DNA of 64,000 nucleotides from Brachybacterium sp042666875. Its GTDB lineage: Bacteria; Actinomycetota; Actinomycetes; Actinomycetales; Dermabacteraceae. Below are positions 25,701 to 32,348 of this stretch, piece by piece. The notes under the pieces were generated by a model. The model saw nothing but the letters and a program-made list of their open reading frames with translations, was not told the origin of the DNA and did not search any database. The translations under genes and the position numbers were made by a program. The stretch lies in contig NZ_JBHTCX010000002.1 of the NCBI RefSeq assembly GCF_042666875.1, positions 411,154 through 475,153 on the forward strand. Reading direction: 5' to 3'. Each line of letters starts with the position of its first letter. The stretch's first letter is position 1.

Positions 25701-25962
25701 CGCCGACCACGGCGGTCAGGGACGGGCCGGCCAGCGGCAGCGCGGGGACCCGGCGATGGCCGTCGCGGCCGGGAATCCGTATCCGGTGCCGCAGCCGGTC
25801 GGGGGCCTCCGCCAGGGCGTCGGAGAGGTCGGCCGGGGCCTCGTCGCGCAGCCCGGAGAGATCCTCGAGCGCCTTCGAGCGGCCGGGCCCGGTCTGCTCG
25901 CGCACCCACAGGGCGGGACCCAGGTCCTCGTCGACGACGAGGTGCAGACGGCGGACGGGCAT
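22753..25962 (-). CDS. SNF2-family DNA-dependent ATPase/helicase
   Basis: This 1069-aa protein has a long N-terminal region including a SNF2-associated domain up to about residue 560, then the two helicase lobes: Walker A ADDMGLGKTMQ, Walker B VFDEAQHVK, SMEVANPG and, in the second lobe, LRAGGTGLTLTAANHV and QATDRAFRIGQRR. SNF2 enzymes translocate on double-stranded DNA and remodel DNA-protein complexes; bacterial members have poorly known roles. ATG 25962 is chosen because TAATCT on the same strand ends 7 bases upstream with no ribosome-binding site (leaderless); GTG 25968 is unlikely. Operon with SWIM and serine hydrolase. Confidence 0.93.
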   Translation of the reverse strand: MPVRRLHLVVDEDLGPALWVREQTGPGRSKALEDLSGLRDEAPADLSDALAEAPDRLRHRIRIPGRDGHRRVPALPLAGPSLTAVVGAVTELLSGRFGDELVDRLSALIGEGAAARLDEDLVAMPDLIAAALLDLQARRLVAERQLRVRAAERFGRPVLEWRAPEREASPMLHALVDGHARAAFAAHVQALEHPPHPHASDADDRFGVLAALAADGDLEADLPARRRITAAFDAFVESGRPGVRLRSSDSDVVVRLFEPPVGTAWPLETCLREADGTVHPVADLRAVGDLTTSGAAEASAAVMREAPTVRDAAVDETGVGWLLTTAQAGAFLAHDTPALEDAGITVLLPRDWTKQRTTVRPQADENAAAEGERKASGVGLDAMATFRWRVAVGETELTEAEMEEIREAQSELVQLRGKWVRLDPTTLRAAERFLDAFTAGTRDRRRQNREDGTPPSAGAAQRASAAGPAGTPPSLPPPPADDPSAPAEISGQAPWMEIFSMLLSPEAADVDFGVQALVAGGREGLARLLPGGSGAYPHPAPRTLDATLRPYQLDGLNWLWALDRLGLGGILADDMGLGKTMQVLALLCREREGTGPLRPDDAPSAPDTAPAPAAGTVGPTLLVCPMSVVGAWQREAATFAPHLSVHVHHGGTRVRDESFVAGAADLDLVITTYSLLARDQPVLSAVPWHRIVFDEAQHVKTPGTQVTRAARALQAPHRLAMTGTPVENKLADLHSLMEVANPGLLGTATSFRDRIAKPIEEEGDEAALRRLKFVTSPFIMRRVKTDRSIIKDLPDKSELTRVVNLTPEQAGLYQALVDELLDQLRDADEKTRRTLVVSTITRLKQVCNHPAHYLGDGSPLLREGQHRSGKLELVDDVLETAFADGEKVLLFTQFTTFGHLLVPYWQERFAHLGLDVPFLHGGVSKRDRDDMVSEFQAHRDRPGLMLLSLRAGGTGLTLTAANHVVHLDRWWNPAVENQATDRAFRIGQRRDVSVHKLVSAGTVEEKIDTVLTDKQTLADLTISPGEDWLASLDDDTLADMLSLSGDELGTADGTDGGDGTDLADRGERP

Positions 25963-26052
25963 GCCCACCAGATTAGGCCCCGGGGCCGACAGGGGTGTGC
26001 CGGGAGCGTCGTGCTGTGGACGCGCGGGGTCGGGTGGGGTGCGCCGTCCCGC

Positions 26053-27939
26053 TCAGAGCCCGTCGATGATCAGCGCGGTCGCGTCCAGCCAGGCTTCCTT
26101 GGTCTTGGGGTGGATCCGCGACCAGTCGAGGTGGGAGCCGCTGACGAACTGCTGTTCATAGGGCACTTCGGTGACCGCGCGGGTGTGCGCCCCGAAGTGG
26201 GCGAGCAGGCGCTGACGCAGCCTGGAGTCGACCTTCCCCTTCGCGGAGTGGGACAGGATCGTCACCGCGTGGTCGACCTGTTCGGCCAGCCCCGTCGCCC
26301 GCAGCTCATCGATCATCCACGCGGCCGCGTTGAAGGTGTCCTCTCGGACCGTTGAGATGATGACCAGCTGGTCCGCGTTGCGCACGGCGGCCAGCCAGTT
26401 GGAGGCGCGCACGTTGTTGCCGGTGTCGATGACCTTGATGCGGTAGAACCGCGAGAGCGTGTCGTTGAGCTCCCCGAAGGCCTCGTCATCGATCAGCGCG
26501 GCCGAGCCCGGGTCCTCGTCGGAGGCGAGGATGTCGAACCGCATCTCGCCCTGGGGCCGCACGTACGGATCCAGATCCGCGTTACTGGCCTCGGGGGAGC
26601 GCAGGCGGCCGATGTCGTGCAGCAGATCCACCGCGGTGCGGTGGTGCTCGGTGGGCAGCCCGCGCCAGCCCAGCGTGCCGCGGGTCTCGTTGTTGTCCCA
26701 GGCCAGCACGTTGCCGCCGCGGGTCACGCCGAGGGTGGCGGCGATCATGAGTGAGGCCGTGGTCTTGTGGGCGCCGCCCTTGAGGTTGACCACGGCGATG
26801 TTGCGCGGCCCATCCAGCTGCCGTCGGATGCGCTCGAGGCGCTCGTTGTCCAGGCGCTCGGCCTTGCCGGGGGCCGGGGAAATGGCCCCGCCGGTGAGCT
26901 TGATGATGAAACCGCGGAATCCGCGCGTGGCCTTGTCCTTCTCCGGGCGCGCCGTCGAGGACTGCAGGTCCTTCAGGGTGGGCCGGTCATCGGAGTCGGA
27001 CACCGTGCGCGGCGGCAGCGGGCGCTTGGACGCGGAATCTCCGGACGCAGCAGAACGGCCGCCCTGCTCGGAGCGCTCGTCCCGGCCCGGCCGGTCCTCC
27101 TGGCCTGAGCGGACACCGCCCGACGGGACGGAGGTGATGACCTCGTCCCGCGACGCCGGTGCGGGCACCGGCGCGTGCGAGCCCGTGTCGGAACCGGCGG
27201 CAGGAGCGGGGGTCGCCAAACCCGCTGATCCGGCGGAGGAGGGTGCGGAGGGCGCCGACCCTGCCGATCCGGCGGAGAAGGATGCGGAGGTCGCGGACGC
27301 CGAGGGCGCGGAGTCCGACCCGGCGGACCCGTGCGAGGCCACGCTGGCTCCGGACAGGGCCGATGGCGGCATCGCGGCCGCCCGGCGCCGGCGGGCACGA
27401 TGCGGCCGCACCGTCGGCAGTTCGCCGGTCGCGGGGGAGCCGACGGCGGGATGCTCCCCGGTCACGGGTGAACCGATGGCGGCGTGCTCCCCGGTCGCGG
27501 GCGAGCCGATGGCCGCATGCTCCCCGGTGGCGGAGCTGCTCTCGGCGGGGCCCGCGGGACGGGCGGGGCCCGCTGGGCCGAGGGAATCCGGGGTGATCGA
27601 GCTGAGGTCCGCGGTGTCGTCCGTCGGCAGCGATTCGGCGGCATGGCCCCCGCTCGGCGGCGCGATCAGAGGGTCGTCGATGGCGGGCCCGTAGAGCGGA
27701 CGGTCGTCCGCCGTGCGCCCCGCGATCCGGCCCGTGGGCTCGACCCGCAGGTGATGGCGCACATCCGGCTCGACGATCACCACGTCCACGGCCTCGCCGC
27801 CGCTGCGGGCGGCGGTGATGAAGACCTGCTTCACCCGGTTGCGGATCTCGGGGAGGTTGGCCCCGGTGACCTCGACGGTCTCGTCGGCCAGATGCACGGT
27901 GGCAGTGGTGTCGGAGGTGATCCGCGCCTGCGCGATCAT
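26053..27939 (-). CDS. ParA/MinD-like ATPase with long disordered N-terminal region
   Basis: The 628-aa product has an N-terminal small domain (residues 1-70, VHLADETVEVTGANLPEIR, VVIVEPDVRHHLRVEPTG), a roughly 300-residue Ala/Ser/Pro-rich disordered section with 11-residue repeats, and a C-terminal ParA-type ATPase with deviant Walker A VVNLKGGAHKTTAS and VIDTGNN as Walker B. Such proteins position chromosomes, plasmids or large complexes. A septum-site/ParA-like gene is a usual neighbour of the 6C RNA found 1.3 kb away. It is divergent from a PP2C-like gene. ATG 27939 begins the conserved small domain. Confidence 0.88.
   Translation of the reverse strand: MIAQARITSDTTATVHLADETVEVTGANLPEIRNRVKQVFITAARSGGEAVDVVIVEPDVRHHLRVEPTGRIAGRTADDRPLYGPAIDDPLIAPPSGGHAAESLPTDDTADLSSITPDSLGPAGPARPAGPAESSSATGEHAAIGSPATGEHAAIGSPVTGEHPAVGSPATGELPTVRPHRARRRRAAAMPPSALSGASVASHGSAGSDSAPSASATSASFSAGSAGSAPSAPSSAGSAGLATPAPAAGSDTGSHAPVPAPASRDEVITSVPSGGVRSGQEDRPGRDERSEQGGRSAASGDSASKRPLPPRTVSDSDDRPTLKDLQSSTARPEKDKATRGFRGFIIKLTGGAISPAPGKAERLDNERLERIRRQLDGPRNIAVVNLKGGAHKTTASLMIAATLGVTRGGNVLAWDNNETRGTLGWRGLPTEHHRTAVDLLHDIGRLRSPEASNADLDPYVRPQGEMRFDILASDEDPGSAALIDDEAFGELNDTLSRFYRIKVIDTGNNVRASNWLAAVRNADQLVIISTVREDTFNAAAWMIDELRATGLAEQVDHAVTILSHSAKGKVDSRLRQRLLAHFGAHTRAVTEVPYEQQFVSGSHLDWSRIHPKTKEAWLDATALIIDGL
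27421..27535. repeat. 33-bp coding tandem repeat, about 3.5 copies
   Basis: Units at 27421-27453, 27454-27486, 27487-27519 and a partial copy encode GEHAAIGSPAT-type 11-residue repeats in the disordered part of the ParA-like protein. In-frame copy number changes are likely between strains. Confidence 0.75.
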
Positions 27940-28070
27940 CGATGGTTCCCTTCCACATCCTGGTGTCCGCCTCGCCGGGTATCGGCCGAGCGGCATGTAT
28001 CGCACCCACTCTACGGGCGTGCGGCCCCGGATGCCCGACGACCAGCCCGCTTCTGCCGCGGGCGGGTGCA

Positions 28071-28076
28071 TACAGT
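28071..28076 (+). promoter_or_regulatory. -10 element of leaderless PP2C-like transcript
   Basis: TACAGT ends 6 bases before GTG 28083 with no Shine-Dalgarno between, the same layout as dnaB and upp in this window. Confidence 0.5.
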
Positions 28077-28082
28077 GGACCA

Positions 28083-28829
28083 GTGCGCACCACACTGGTC
28101 ACCGATCCGGCGGTCCCCGGCGCGAACGAGGACGCCGCCGGCGTGCTCGGCGACGTGGCCGTCGTCCTCGACGGCGCCGGCCTGCCCCGACGGTTCCGCG
28201 CCGGCTGCCATCACAGCGTCGCCTGGTTCTCCCACCGGCTGGCCGCTCACCTGCTCACCGGCGCCCAGGATCCGGGCACGGATCTGACCGGGGCGCTGGC
28301 GCGAGCGATCGCCGAGGTGCGCGGACTGCACGAGGACGAGTGCGACCTCGAGGCAGGCAGCCCGTCGGCCACCGTCGTCGCCGTCCGCAGAACCGGTGAG
28401 CACCTCGAGCATCTCGTGCTGTGCGACTCCTCCCTGCTGCTGCATGCCCGGAACGGAGGAGTGCGGCGCCTCAGCGACCTCCGGGTCGATGACGTGGCAC
28501 GTGAGGAGTCCTCACCGGAGGGGGTCGAGGAGCGACGCAATGCAACCGGTGGCTTCTGGGTGGCCCGCCACGAGCCGGAGGCTGCGGAACAGGCACTGAC
28601 CGGACGAACCCTGCTGACCGATCTGTCGGCCGTCCATCTGGTCTCCGACGGCATCACCCGCACCGTGGACCTGCTCGGGATGCATGACGACGATTCGCTG
28701 TCCGCGGCTCTGTGCACTGCTCCCGGTGAGCTGATCGCCGGCCTCCGAGCCGCCGAGCAGACGCTTCCGGAGCATCGCCGGCCCCGCAAGCTGCATGATG
28801 ATGCGACGGTGCTCACACTTTCACTGTGA
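28083..28829 (+). CDS. PP2C-like protein phosphatase
   Basis: This 248-aa protein shows the PP2C layout: NEDAAGVL (metal-binding Asp region), VVLDGAGLP, GSPSATVVAV, LVLCDSSLLL and VHLVSDGITRTVD with the conserved SDG. The family removes phosphate from Ser/Thr residues using two metal ions. The usual DG.GG motif is reduced to DGAG, so activity should be tested. GTG 28083 is taken because the domain starts there and a -10 box sits 6 bases before it. Divergent from the ParA-like gene. Confidence 0.75.
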   Translation: MRTTLVTDPAVPGANEDAAGVLGDVAVVLDGAGLPRRFRAGCHHSVAWFSHRLAAHLLTGAQDPGTDLTGALARAIAEVRGLHEDECDLEAGSPSATVVAVRRTGEHLEHLVLCDSSLLLHARNGGVRRLSDLRVDDVAREESSPEGVEERRNATGGFWVARHEPEAAEQALTGRTLLTDLSAVHLVSDGITRTVDLLGMHDDDSLSAALCTAPGELIAGLRAAEQTLPEHRRPRKLHDDATVLTLSL

Positions 28830-29036
28830 AGGTCGCGACAGCGGCCCGAACACCGCCCGAGCCCCGTCCGGCGCGAGGCGGCGGGCAGGGTATCGACAGC
28901 TCGTGAGCATCACTGCAGAACACGCGGCAGGAGCGGTGTTTTTGATGTACGTTGACGACACCTTGGGCGCTTCGACACCAACCCCAACCCTGAATGTTCC
29001 TGCATGTCACCTGCGAAAACACAGAGTGCTGGCGCG

Positions 29037-29065
29037 TTTACACAGAGCCGAGGACGACCTAGACT
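29037..29065 (+). promoter_or_regulatory. Promoter upstream of the 6C RNA
   Basis: TTTACA (29037-29042), a 17-base spacer and TAGACT (29060-29065) form the best-looking sigma-A-type promoter in the gap. Transcription would begin near 29072 and read toward the 6C hairpins. A second possible -10 (GATAAC, 29175-29180) lies closer to them. Confidence 0.45.
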
Positions 29066-29187
29066 CAAGGGGAACGCGTTGTCGCGACGAGGGGCCGTCC
29101 ACGGACGTGCGCGGCCTTCGGATCGCCGTGATGGGGGACAGGTCTCGTGAGGGTCACAGTTCCCGGTTTCGACTGATAACGTCGCGG

Positions 29188-29310
29188 CCGTGCCACCCGG
29201 CACGGTGTGAAAACTTCATAGATGTGCCGCTTCCCAGGACCCCCCTCATGGGGAGCGGCCGGACGGGCACAATGCCAGGTTCCCCCACCTATGGCAGCCC
29301 GTCCAGCCTG
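29188..29310 (+). ncRNA. 6C RNA (B11-type small RNA)
   Basis: Two adjacent hairpins show C-rich loops. Hairpin 1 spans 29226-29259: GCCGCT pairs with AGCGGC and the stem extends to about 10 pairs; its loop holds six consecutive C (29240-29245). Hairpin 2 spans 29261-29304: GGACGGGC pairs with GCCCGTCC and TGCCA with TGGCA; its loop is GGTTCCCCCACCTA. This matches the actinobacterial 6C family (B11 in mycobacteria), whose C-rich loops bind G-rich target mRNA sites. A short hairpin (CCGTGCC/GGCACGG, about 29188-29206) lies in front. Exact ends are unknown. Confidence 0.75.
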
Positions 29311-29346
29311 TTCGCCCGCACCCACCCCTGACGGACGACAGGCCTG

Positions 29347-29400
29347 ACGAGCGGTCCGTGAGCCCCCGACATTGTCGGTTGAGAGCTCCGGGCCGCTCGT
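29347..29400. other. Long imperfect hairpin after the 6C RNA
   Basis: Three nested stems share one axis: ACGAGCGG (29347-29354) with CCGCTCGT (29393-29400), GAGC (29360-29363) with GCTC (29385-29388), and CCGAC (29366-29370) with GTCGG (29374-29378). It may terminate the 6C transcript or be a separate structured RNA. Confidence 0.55.
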
Positions 29401-29570
29401 CCTGTCCGGAGGCGTTTCGGTGCCGGGACGGCCGGAACGGCGTCGCCGCTCGCGGAAGGATCGCTTACCGAACCGCGCAGGGCCGTGGCCCCGCGCGCTG
29501 GCGACCCGTGGACGCTCGCGTCGGCTGCACAGAACCCGAGTCGCTCACTCCAGCCGCTCGCGGCTGCGCA

Positions 29571-29621
29571 CATCCGTGACCCTGTTGGAACGAGCGCCGA
29601 ATTCCAACAGGGTCACGGATG
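29571..29621. terminator. Perfect 20-bp hairpin between convergent genes
   Basis: The 20 bases 29571-29590 (CATCCGTGACCCTGTTGGAA) are exactly complemented at 29602-29621 with an 11-nt loop. No T-run follows on either strand, so it would be a non-canonical bidirectional terminator, or an operator or mobile palindrome. It sits between the PP2C-like gene and the winged-helix gene. Confidence 0.55.
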
Positions 29622-29762
29622 CGACGCCCGGTGCGCCCATTGGGTTCGGTGCGTCCGGTGCGTGCATTGGGGTCGGTGCGCCCGGGGCTCGGGGCGCCCG
29701 TCGTCATCACGCGCCGCGGTGCCCAGGGCGCGGGGAGGTCAGCGATGCGGGCCGCGAGGTGC

Positions 29763-30569
29763 TCAGCCGAGGATCGCGACGTCGCTGCCCGGGTCCAGGC
29801 GGTAGCCGGCGCCGCGGACGGTCGAGATCAGGCGGCGGTAGCGGCCGAGCTTGGTACGCACACGACGCACGTGCACGTCGACCGTGCGCTCGCCGGTGTC
29901 CGCCGGGGCCTCGGCCCAGACGGTCTTCATGAGCTCCTCGCGGGAGACGGTCCGCCGAGCGTTGCCGGCCAGCTGGGCGAGCAGCTCGAATTCCTTGTAG
30001 GTCAGGTCCACGTCCTGCCCGTCGATCCGCACCCGGCGGCCGAACAGGTCGACCACCAGGCTGTCCTCGGCCGCGACCGACGGGCTCGAGGGGCTGACCG
30101 CGGTGGCCAGGGCGGCCCGGCGGCGTGCCGCCTCCGCATCCCGGCGGGCCGGGGAGTTCGGGGAGACCACGCCGGTGCGGCGCGGGCGCAGCGGGCTGAC
30201 CGCGGCCGGGCTCTGCTCGCGCGGCGGCAGGGTGCGGGCGCTGGAGCGGCCGGAGGCGGCCGTGGCGGTGAAGGCGTCGGGGCTGTCCACGGACACGCTG
30301 GTGCGCGCTTGCTGGGAGGCCGTGAGGCGCTGGGCGTGGGAACGCAGGTCATCGGCGATGCGGGCGGCGTCGACGTCCCCGGTGCCGGCGGGAAGGGTGA
30401 CCGACACGGTGACGGTCACACCCTCGGCGGAGGTCTGGGGGCGGGGTGCCGAGGCGCCGGCACGATGCGGGGCGCGGGTGCCCGGGCGGGCCGCGGCGGG
30501 TCGAGCGGCGGCCGGACGAGCGGCGGCGGGACGGACGGTGGTGGCGGGACGGTCCAGGGTGATGGTCAT
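29763..30569 (-). CDS. Orphan OmpR/PhoB-type winged-helix DNA-binding protein
   Basis: This 268-aa protein has a C-terminal winged helix of OmpR type (residues about 165-262: LTYKEFELLAQLAGNARRTV, SREELMKTVWAEAP, then RTVDVHVRRVRTKLGRYRRL and GAGYRLDPGS). No receiver domain or phospho-acceptor Asp is present; instead there is a strand-rich piece (GVTVTVSVTLPAGTGDVDA) and a disordered linker. N-terminal AAARPAAARPAAARPG is a short repeat. It therefore acts outside normal two-component phosphorylation. Targets unknown. Confidence 0.87.
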   Translation of the reverse strand: MTITLDRPATTVRPAAARPAAARPAAARPGTRAPHRAGASAPRPQTSAEGVTVTVSVTLPAGTGDVDAARIADDLRSHAQRLTASQQARTSVSVDSPDAFTATAASGRSSARTLPPREQSPAAVSPLRPRRTGVVSPNSPARRDAEAARRRAALATAVSPSSPSVAAEDSLVVDLFGRRVRIDGQDVDLTYKEFELLAQLAGNARRTVSREELMKTVWAEAPADTGERTVDVHVRRVRTKLGRYRRLISTVRGAGYRLDPGSDVAILG

Positions 30570-30780
30570 GATGCGAGTTCTCCGAGGTGCGGCGCTGTAT
30601 CGCGCGGCGGGCGGTGGGCCCGGGATCCCTGGAGATCGACGCCTGAGGGCGGATCATCGAGGGGCGTGCTCCCGGAAGCACCTGGAGCCCGCGCCTTCCG
30701 GCCGGCTCCTGTCAGCCGACCCCGGAGGTGCCTTGAGCTCTCAGAGGCTCGGCTGACGATGCATCATCGGCATCATCATC

Positions 30781-30909
30781 ATGAACATCATCGAGCGCAT
30801 CGCAGAGCGGACCACCCGGCGGGTGGTCTGGCTGAGCGCGGCGGTCGACGTCATGTCCACGAGCATGCACCGCCCTGCCGTCTCGGGCAAGCAAGCGTTC
30901 ATATTCTGA
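30781..30909 (+). CDS. Possible 42-residue small protein
   Basis: An ATG at 30781 opens a 43-codon frame ending TGA 30909 with almost every third position G or C, unlike the other frames here. The peptide begins MNIIERIAERTTRRVVWLSA and continues to a hydrophobic end (GKQAFIF). It would be a basic amphipathic peptide. No good ribosome-binding site is visible and no family is recognised. It lies in the 387-base gap between the winged-helix gene and the methyltransferase, opposite in direction to both. Confidence 0.4.
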   Translation: MNIIERIAERTTRRVVWLSAAVDVMSTSMHRPAVSGKQAFIF

Positions 30910-30956
30910 AACGCCACGGACGCGAGGCGCTTCGGAACTCCAGGTCAGGCCGGCGC

Positions 30957-31616
30957 TCAGGCGGTGCGGCGCACGATCAGCAGCGAGTCCTCGAGGTGAC
31001 CGTGCTGTCCGTCCGGGCCGTCGGCCTCCCGCTCGCGCTGCTCGGCGACCTCCACTGCCCAGGCAGAGGGGTCCAGCGCGATCTCGTCGGCCTCTTCCTG
31101 GGCCGTGAGCATCTGCTCGTGCGGGCCGGTGGGGCCGGTGCCCTCATGGTCATGCGCCAGCGCCCACGGCGGCGGGGCCGCGTGGGAGACGATCACGAGG
31201 AGACCCTCGGGAGCCAGCGCACGCGCTGCCCGGCGCAGGATCCGGGTGCGGTCCAGCGCCACCCGGGAATGCAAGAACGACGCGGTGACCAGGTCGTAGG
31301 ACGCCTCGTCGGGCTCCCACGCCGAGAGATCGCACTGCTCGAAACGAGCCGATCCGGGGCCGAGCTCGCGTGCTGAGGCCGCCTCCCGCGCCCGCGCGAC
31401 GGCAGTGGGGGAGAGGTCCAGACCGAGTGCCTGCCAGCCCTGCTGGGCGAGCCAGATCACGTCGCCGCCCTCGCCGCAGCCCAGGTCGACGCTGCGACCG
31501 GGTGGGAGGCCGGCCACCGCGGCGGCCAGGGTCGGGTTGACGCGCCCGGACCACACCGGCTCCGCGCCGGCATACCGCTGCTCCCAATGGGCGAGCGGGC
31601 TCTCCTCGGAGCTCAT
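30957..31616 (-). CDS. SAM-dependent methyltransferase (class I)
   Basis: This 219-aa protein has the class I methyltransferase SAM loop SVDLGCGEGGDVIWLAQQGW, the acidic ribose contact GLDLSPTAV and motif II SYDLVTASFLHS. The N-terminus (HWEQRYAGAEPVWSGRVNP) is typical of the tellurite/thiopurine methyltransferase-like group. Substrate unknown. ATG 31616 begins the domain; an in-frame extension to 31670 would run through the 3' end of upp. It lies directly after upp, same strand, with a 16-base gap. Confidence 0.9.
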   Translation of the reverse strand: MSSEESPLAHWEQRYAGAEPVWSGRVNPTLAAAVAGLPPGRSVDLGCGEGGDVIWLAQQGWQALGLDLSPTAVARAREAASARELGPGSARFEQCDLSAWEPDEASYDLVTASFLHSRVALDRTRILRRAARALAPEGLLVIVSHAAPPPWALAHDHEGTGPTGPHEQMLTAQEEADEIALDPSAWAVEVAEQREREADGPDGQHGHLEDSLLIVRRTA

Positions 31617-31632
31617 GGCGTCGCGGCGCCGG

Positions 31633-32271
31633 TCAGTCGACCACGCCGAAGAGGCGGTCACCGGCGTCACCGAGGCCGGGGACGATGTAGCCCTTCTCGT
31701 TGAGCTTCTCGTCGACCGCGGCGGTGACGATGGTCAGGTCGATCGCGGGGTCGATCTGCTCCTCCATGGCCTTCAGCCCCTCGGGGGCGGCCAGCAGGGT
31801 GACGCAGGTGATGTCGCGGGCGCCGCGCTCGTGCATGTACTCGCAGGCCGCGATCAGGGTGTGGCCGGTGGCCAGCATCGGGTCCAGCACGAAGCACTGC
31901 CTCCCCGAGAGGTCGTCGGGCAGGCGGTTCGCGTAGGTGGTGACCTCGAGCGTCTCGTCGTTGCGGACCATGCCCAGGAACCCGACCTCGGCGGTGGGCA
32001 GCAGGCGGGTCAGGCCATCGAGCATGCCCAGGCCGGCGCGCAGGATCGGCACCACCATGGGCTTGGGGTTGGAGAGCTTGGTGCCGGTCATCGCGGTCAC
32101 CGGGGTCTCGATCTCCACCGGCGCCACGGCGACGTTGCGCGTCGCCTCGTAGGCCAGCAGCGTCACCAGCTCATCGGCGAGCTGGCGGAACACCGAGGAG
32201 TGGGTGGCGCGATTGCGCAGCACCGTCAGCTTGTGGGCGACGAGCGGGTGGTCGATCTCCAGGACGCGCAT
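31633..32271 (-). CDS. upp: Uracil phosphoribosyltransferase
   Basis: Upp converts uracil and PRPP to UMP in pyrimidine salvage. The 212-aa product is the standard length and carries MVVPILRAGLGMLDGL, the PRPP-binding FVLDPMLATGHT and the C-terminal uracil-binding YIVPGLGDAGDRLFG. On the minus strand TAGATT (32283 to 32278) ends 6 bases before the ATG with no ribosome-binding site, so the mRNA is probably leaderless. Operon with the methyltransferase. Confidence 0.97.
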   Translation of the reverse strand: MRVLEIDHPLVAHKLTVLRNRATHSSVFRQLADELVTLLAYEATRNVAVAPVEIETPVTAMTGTKLSNPKPMVVPILRAGLGMLDGLTRLLPTAEVGFLGMVRNDETLEVTTYANRLPDDLSGRQCFVLDPMLATGHTLIAACEYMHERGARDITCVTLLAAPEGLKAMEEQIDPAIDLTIVTAAVDEKLNEKGYIVPGLGDAGDRLFGVVD

Positions 32272-32277
32272 GGTGCG

Positions 32278-32283
32278 AATCTA
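32278..32283 (-). promoter_or_regulatory. upp: -10 element of leaderless upp transcript
   Basis: Minus-strand TAGATT lies 6 bases before the upp ATG at 32271. A TTG-type -35 is not clear. Confidence 0.45.
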
Positions 32284-32348
32284 CCGGACCACGCAGAACA
32301 GCAAGACCGGTCAAGCGCGCGCCAGGCACGCGACGAATACTGGATCAC

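Larger units (their letters stand above)
28830..29762. other. Gene-poor 0.9-kb region between convergent genes
   Basis: No convincing protein gene lies here; open frames lack coding-type third positions. The segment is less GC-rich in 28920-29060. It holds a promoter (29037-29065), a 6C small RNA, a long imperfect hairpin (29347-29400) and a perfect 20-bp hairpin (29571-29621). Bases 29625-29700 contain short direct repeats based on GTGCG and TTGGG. Confidence 0.6.

Noticed and set aside
22579..26355. 1258-codon open frame on the + strand
   Set aside because: Antisense to the SNF2/SWIM genes; its length follows from high GC, and the opposite frame has clear helicase motifs.
29020..29200. SRP (4.5S) RNA or other housekeeping RNA
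   Set aside because: The GGAAGGAAGCAGC-type SRP loop is absent.
28795..29331. 178-codon frame through the gene-poor region
   Set aside because: Codon pattern is not coding-like and it crosses the 6C hairpins; better explained as RNA and control DNA.
30759..30905. His-rich peptide frame (MHHRHHHHEHH...)
   Set aside because: Poor G/C third positions; arises from CAT repeats that overlap the better 42-codon frame in +1. It also runs on without a stop into later sequence.
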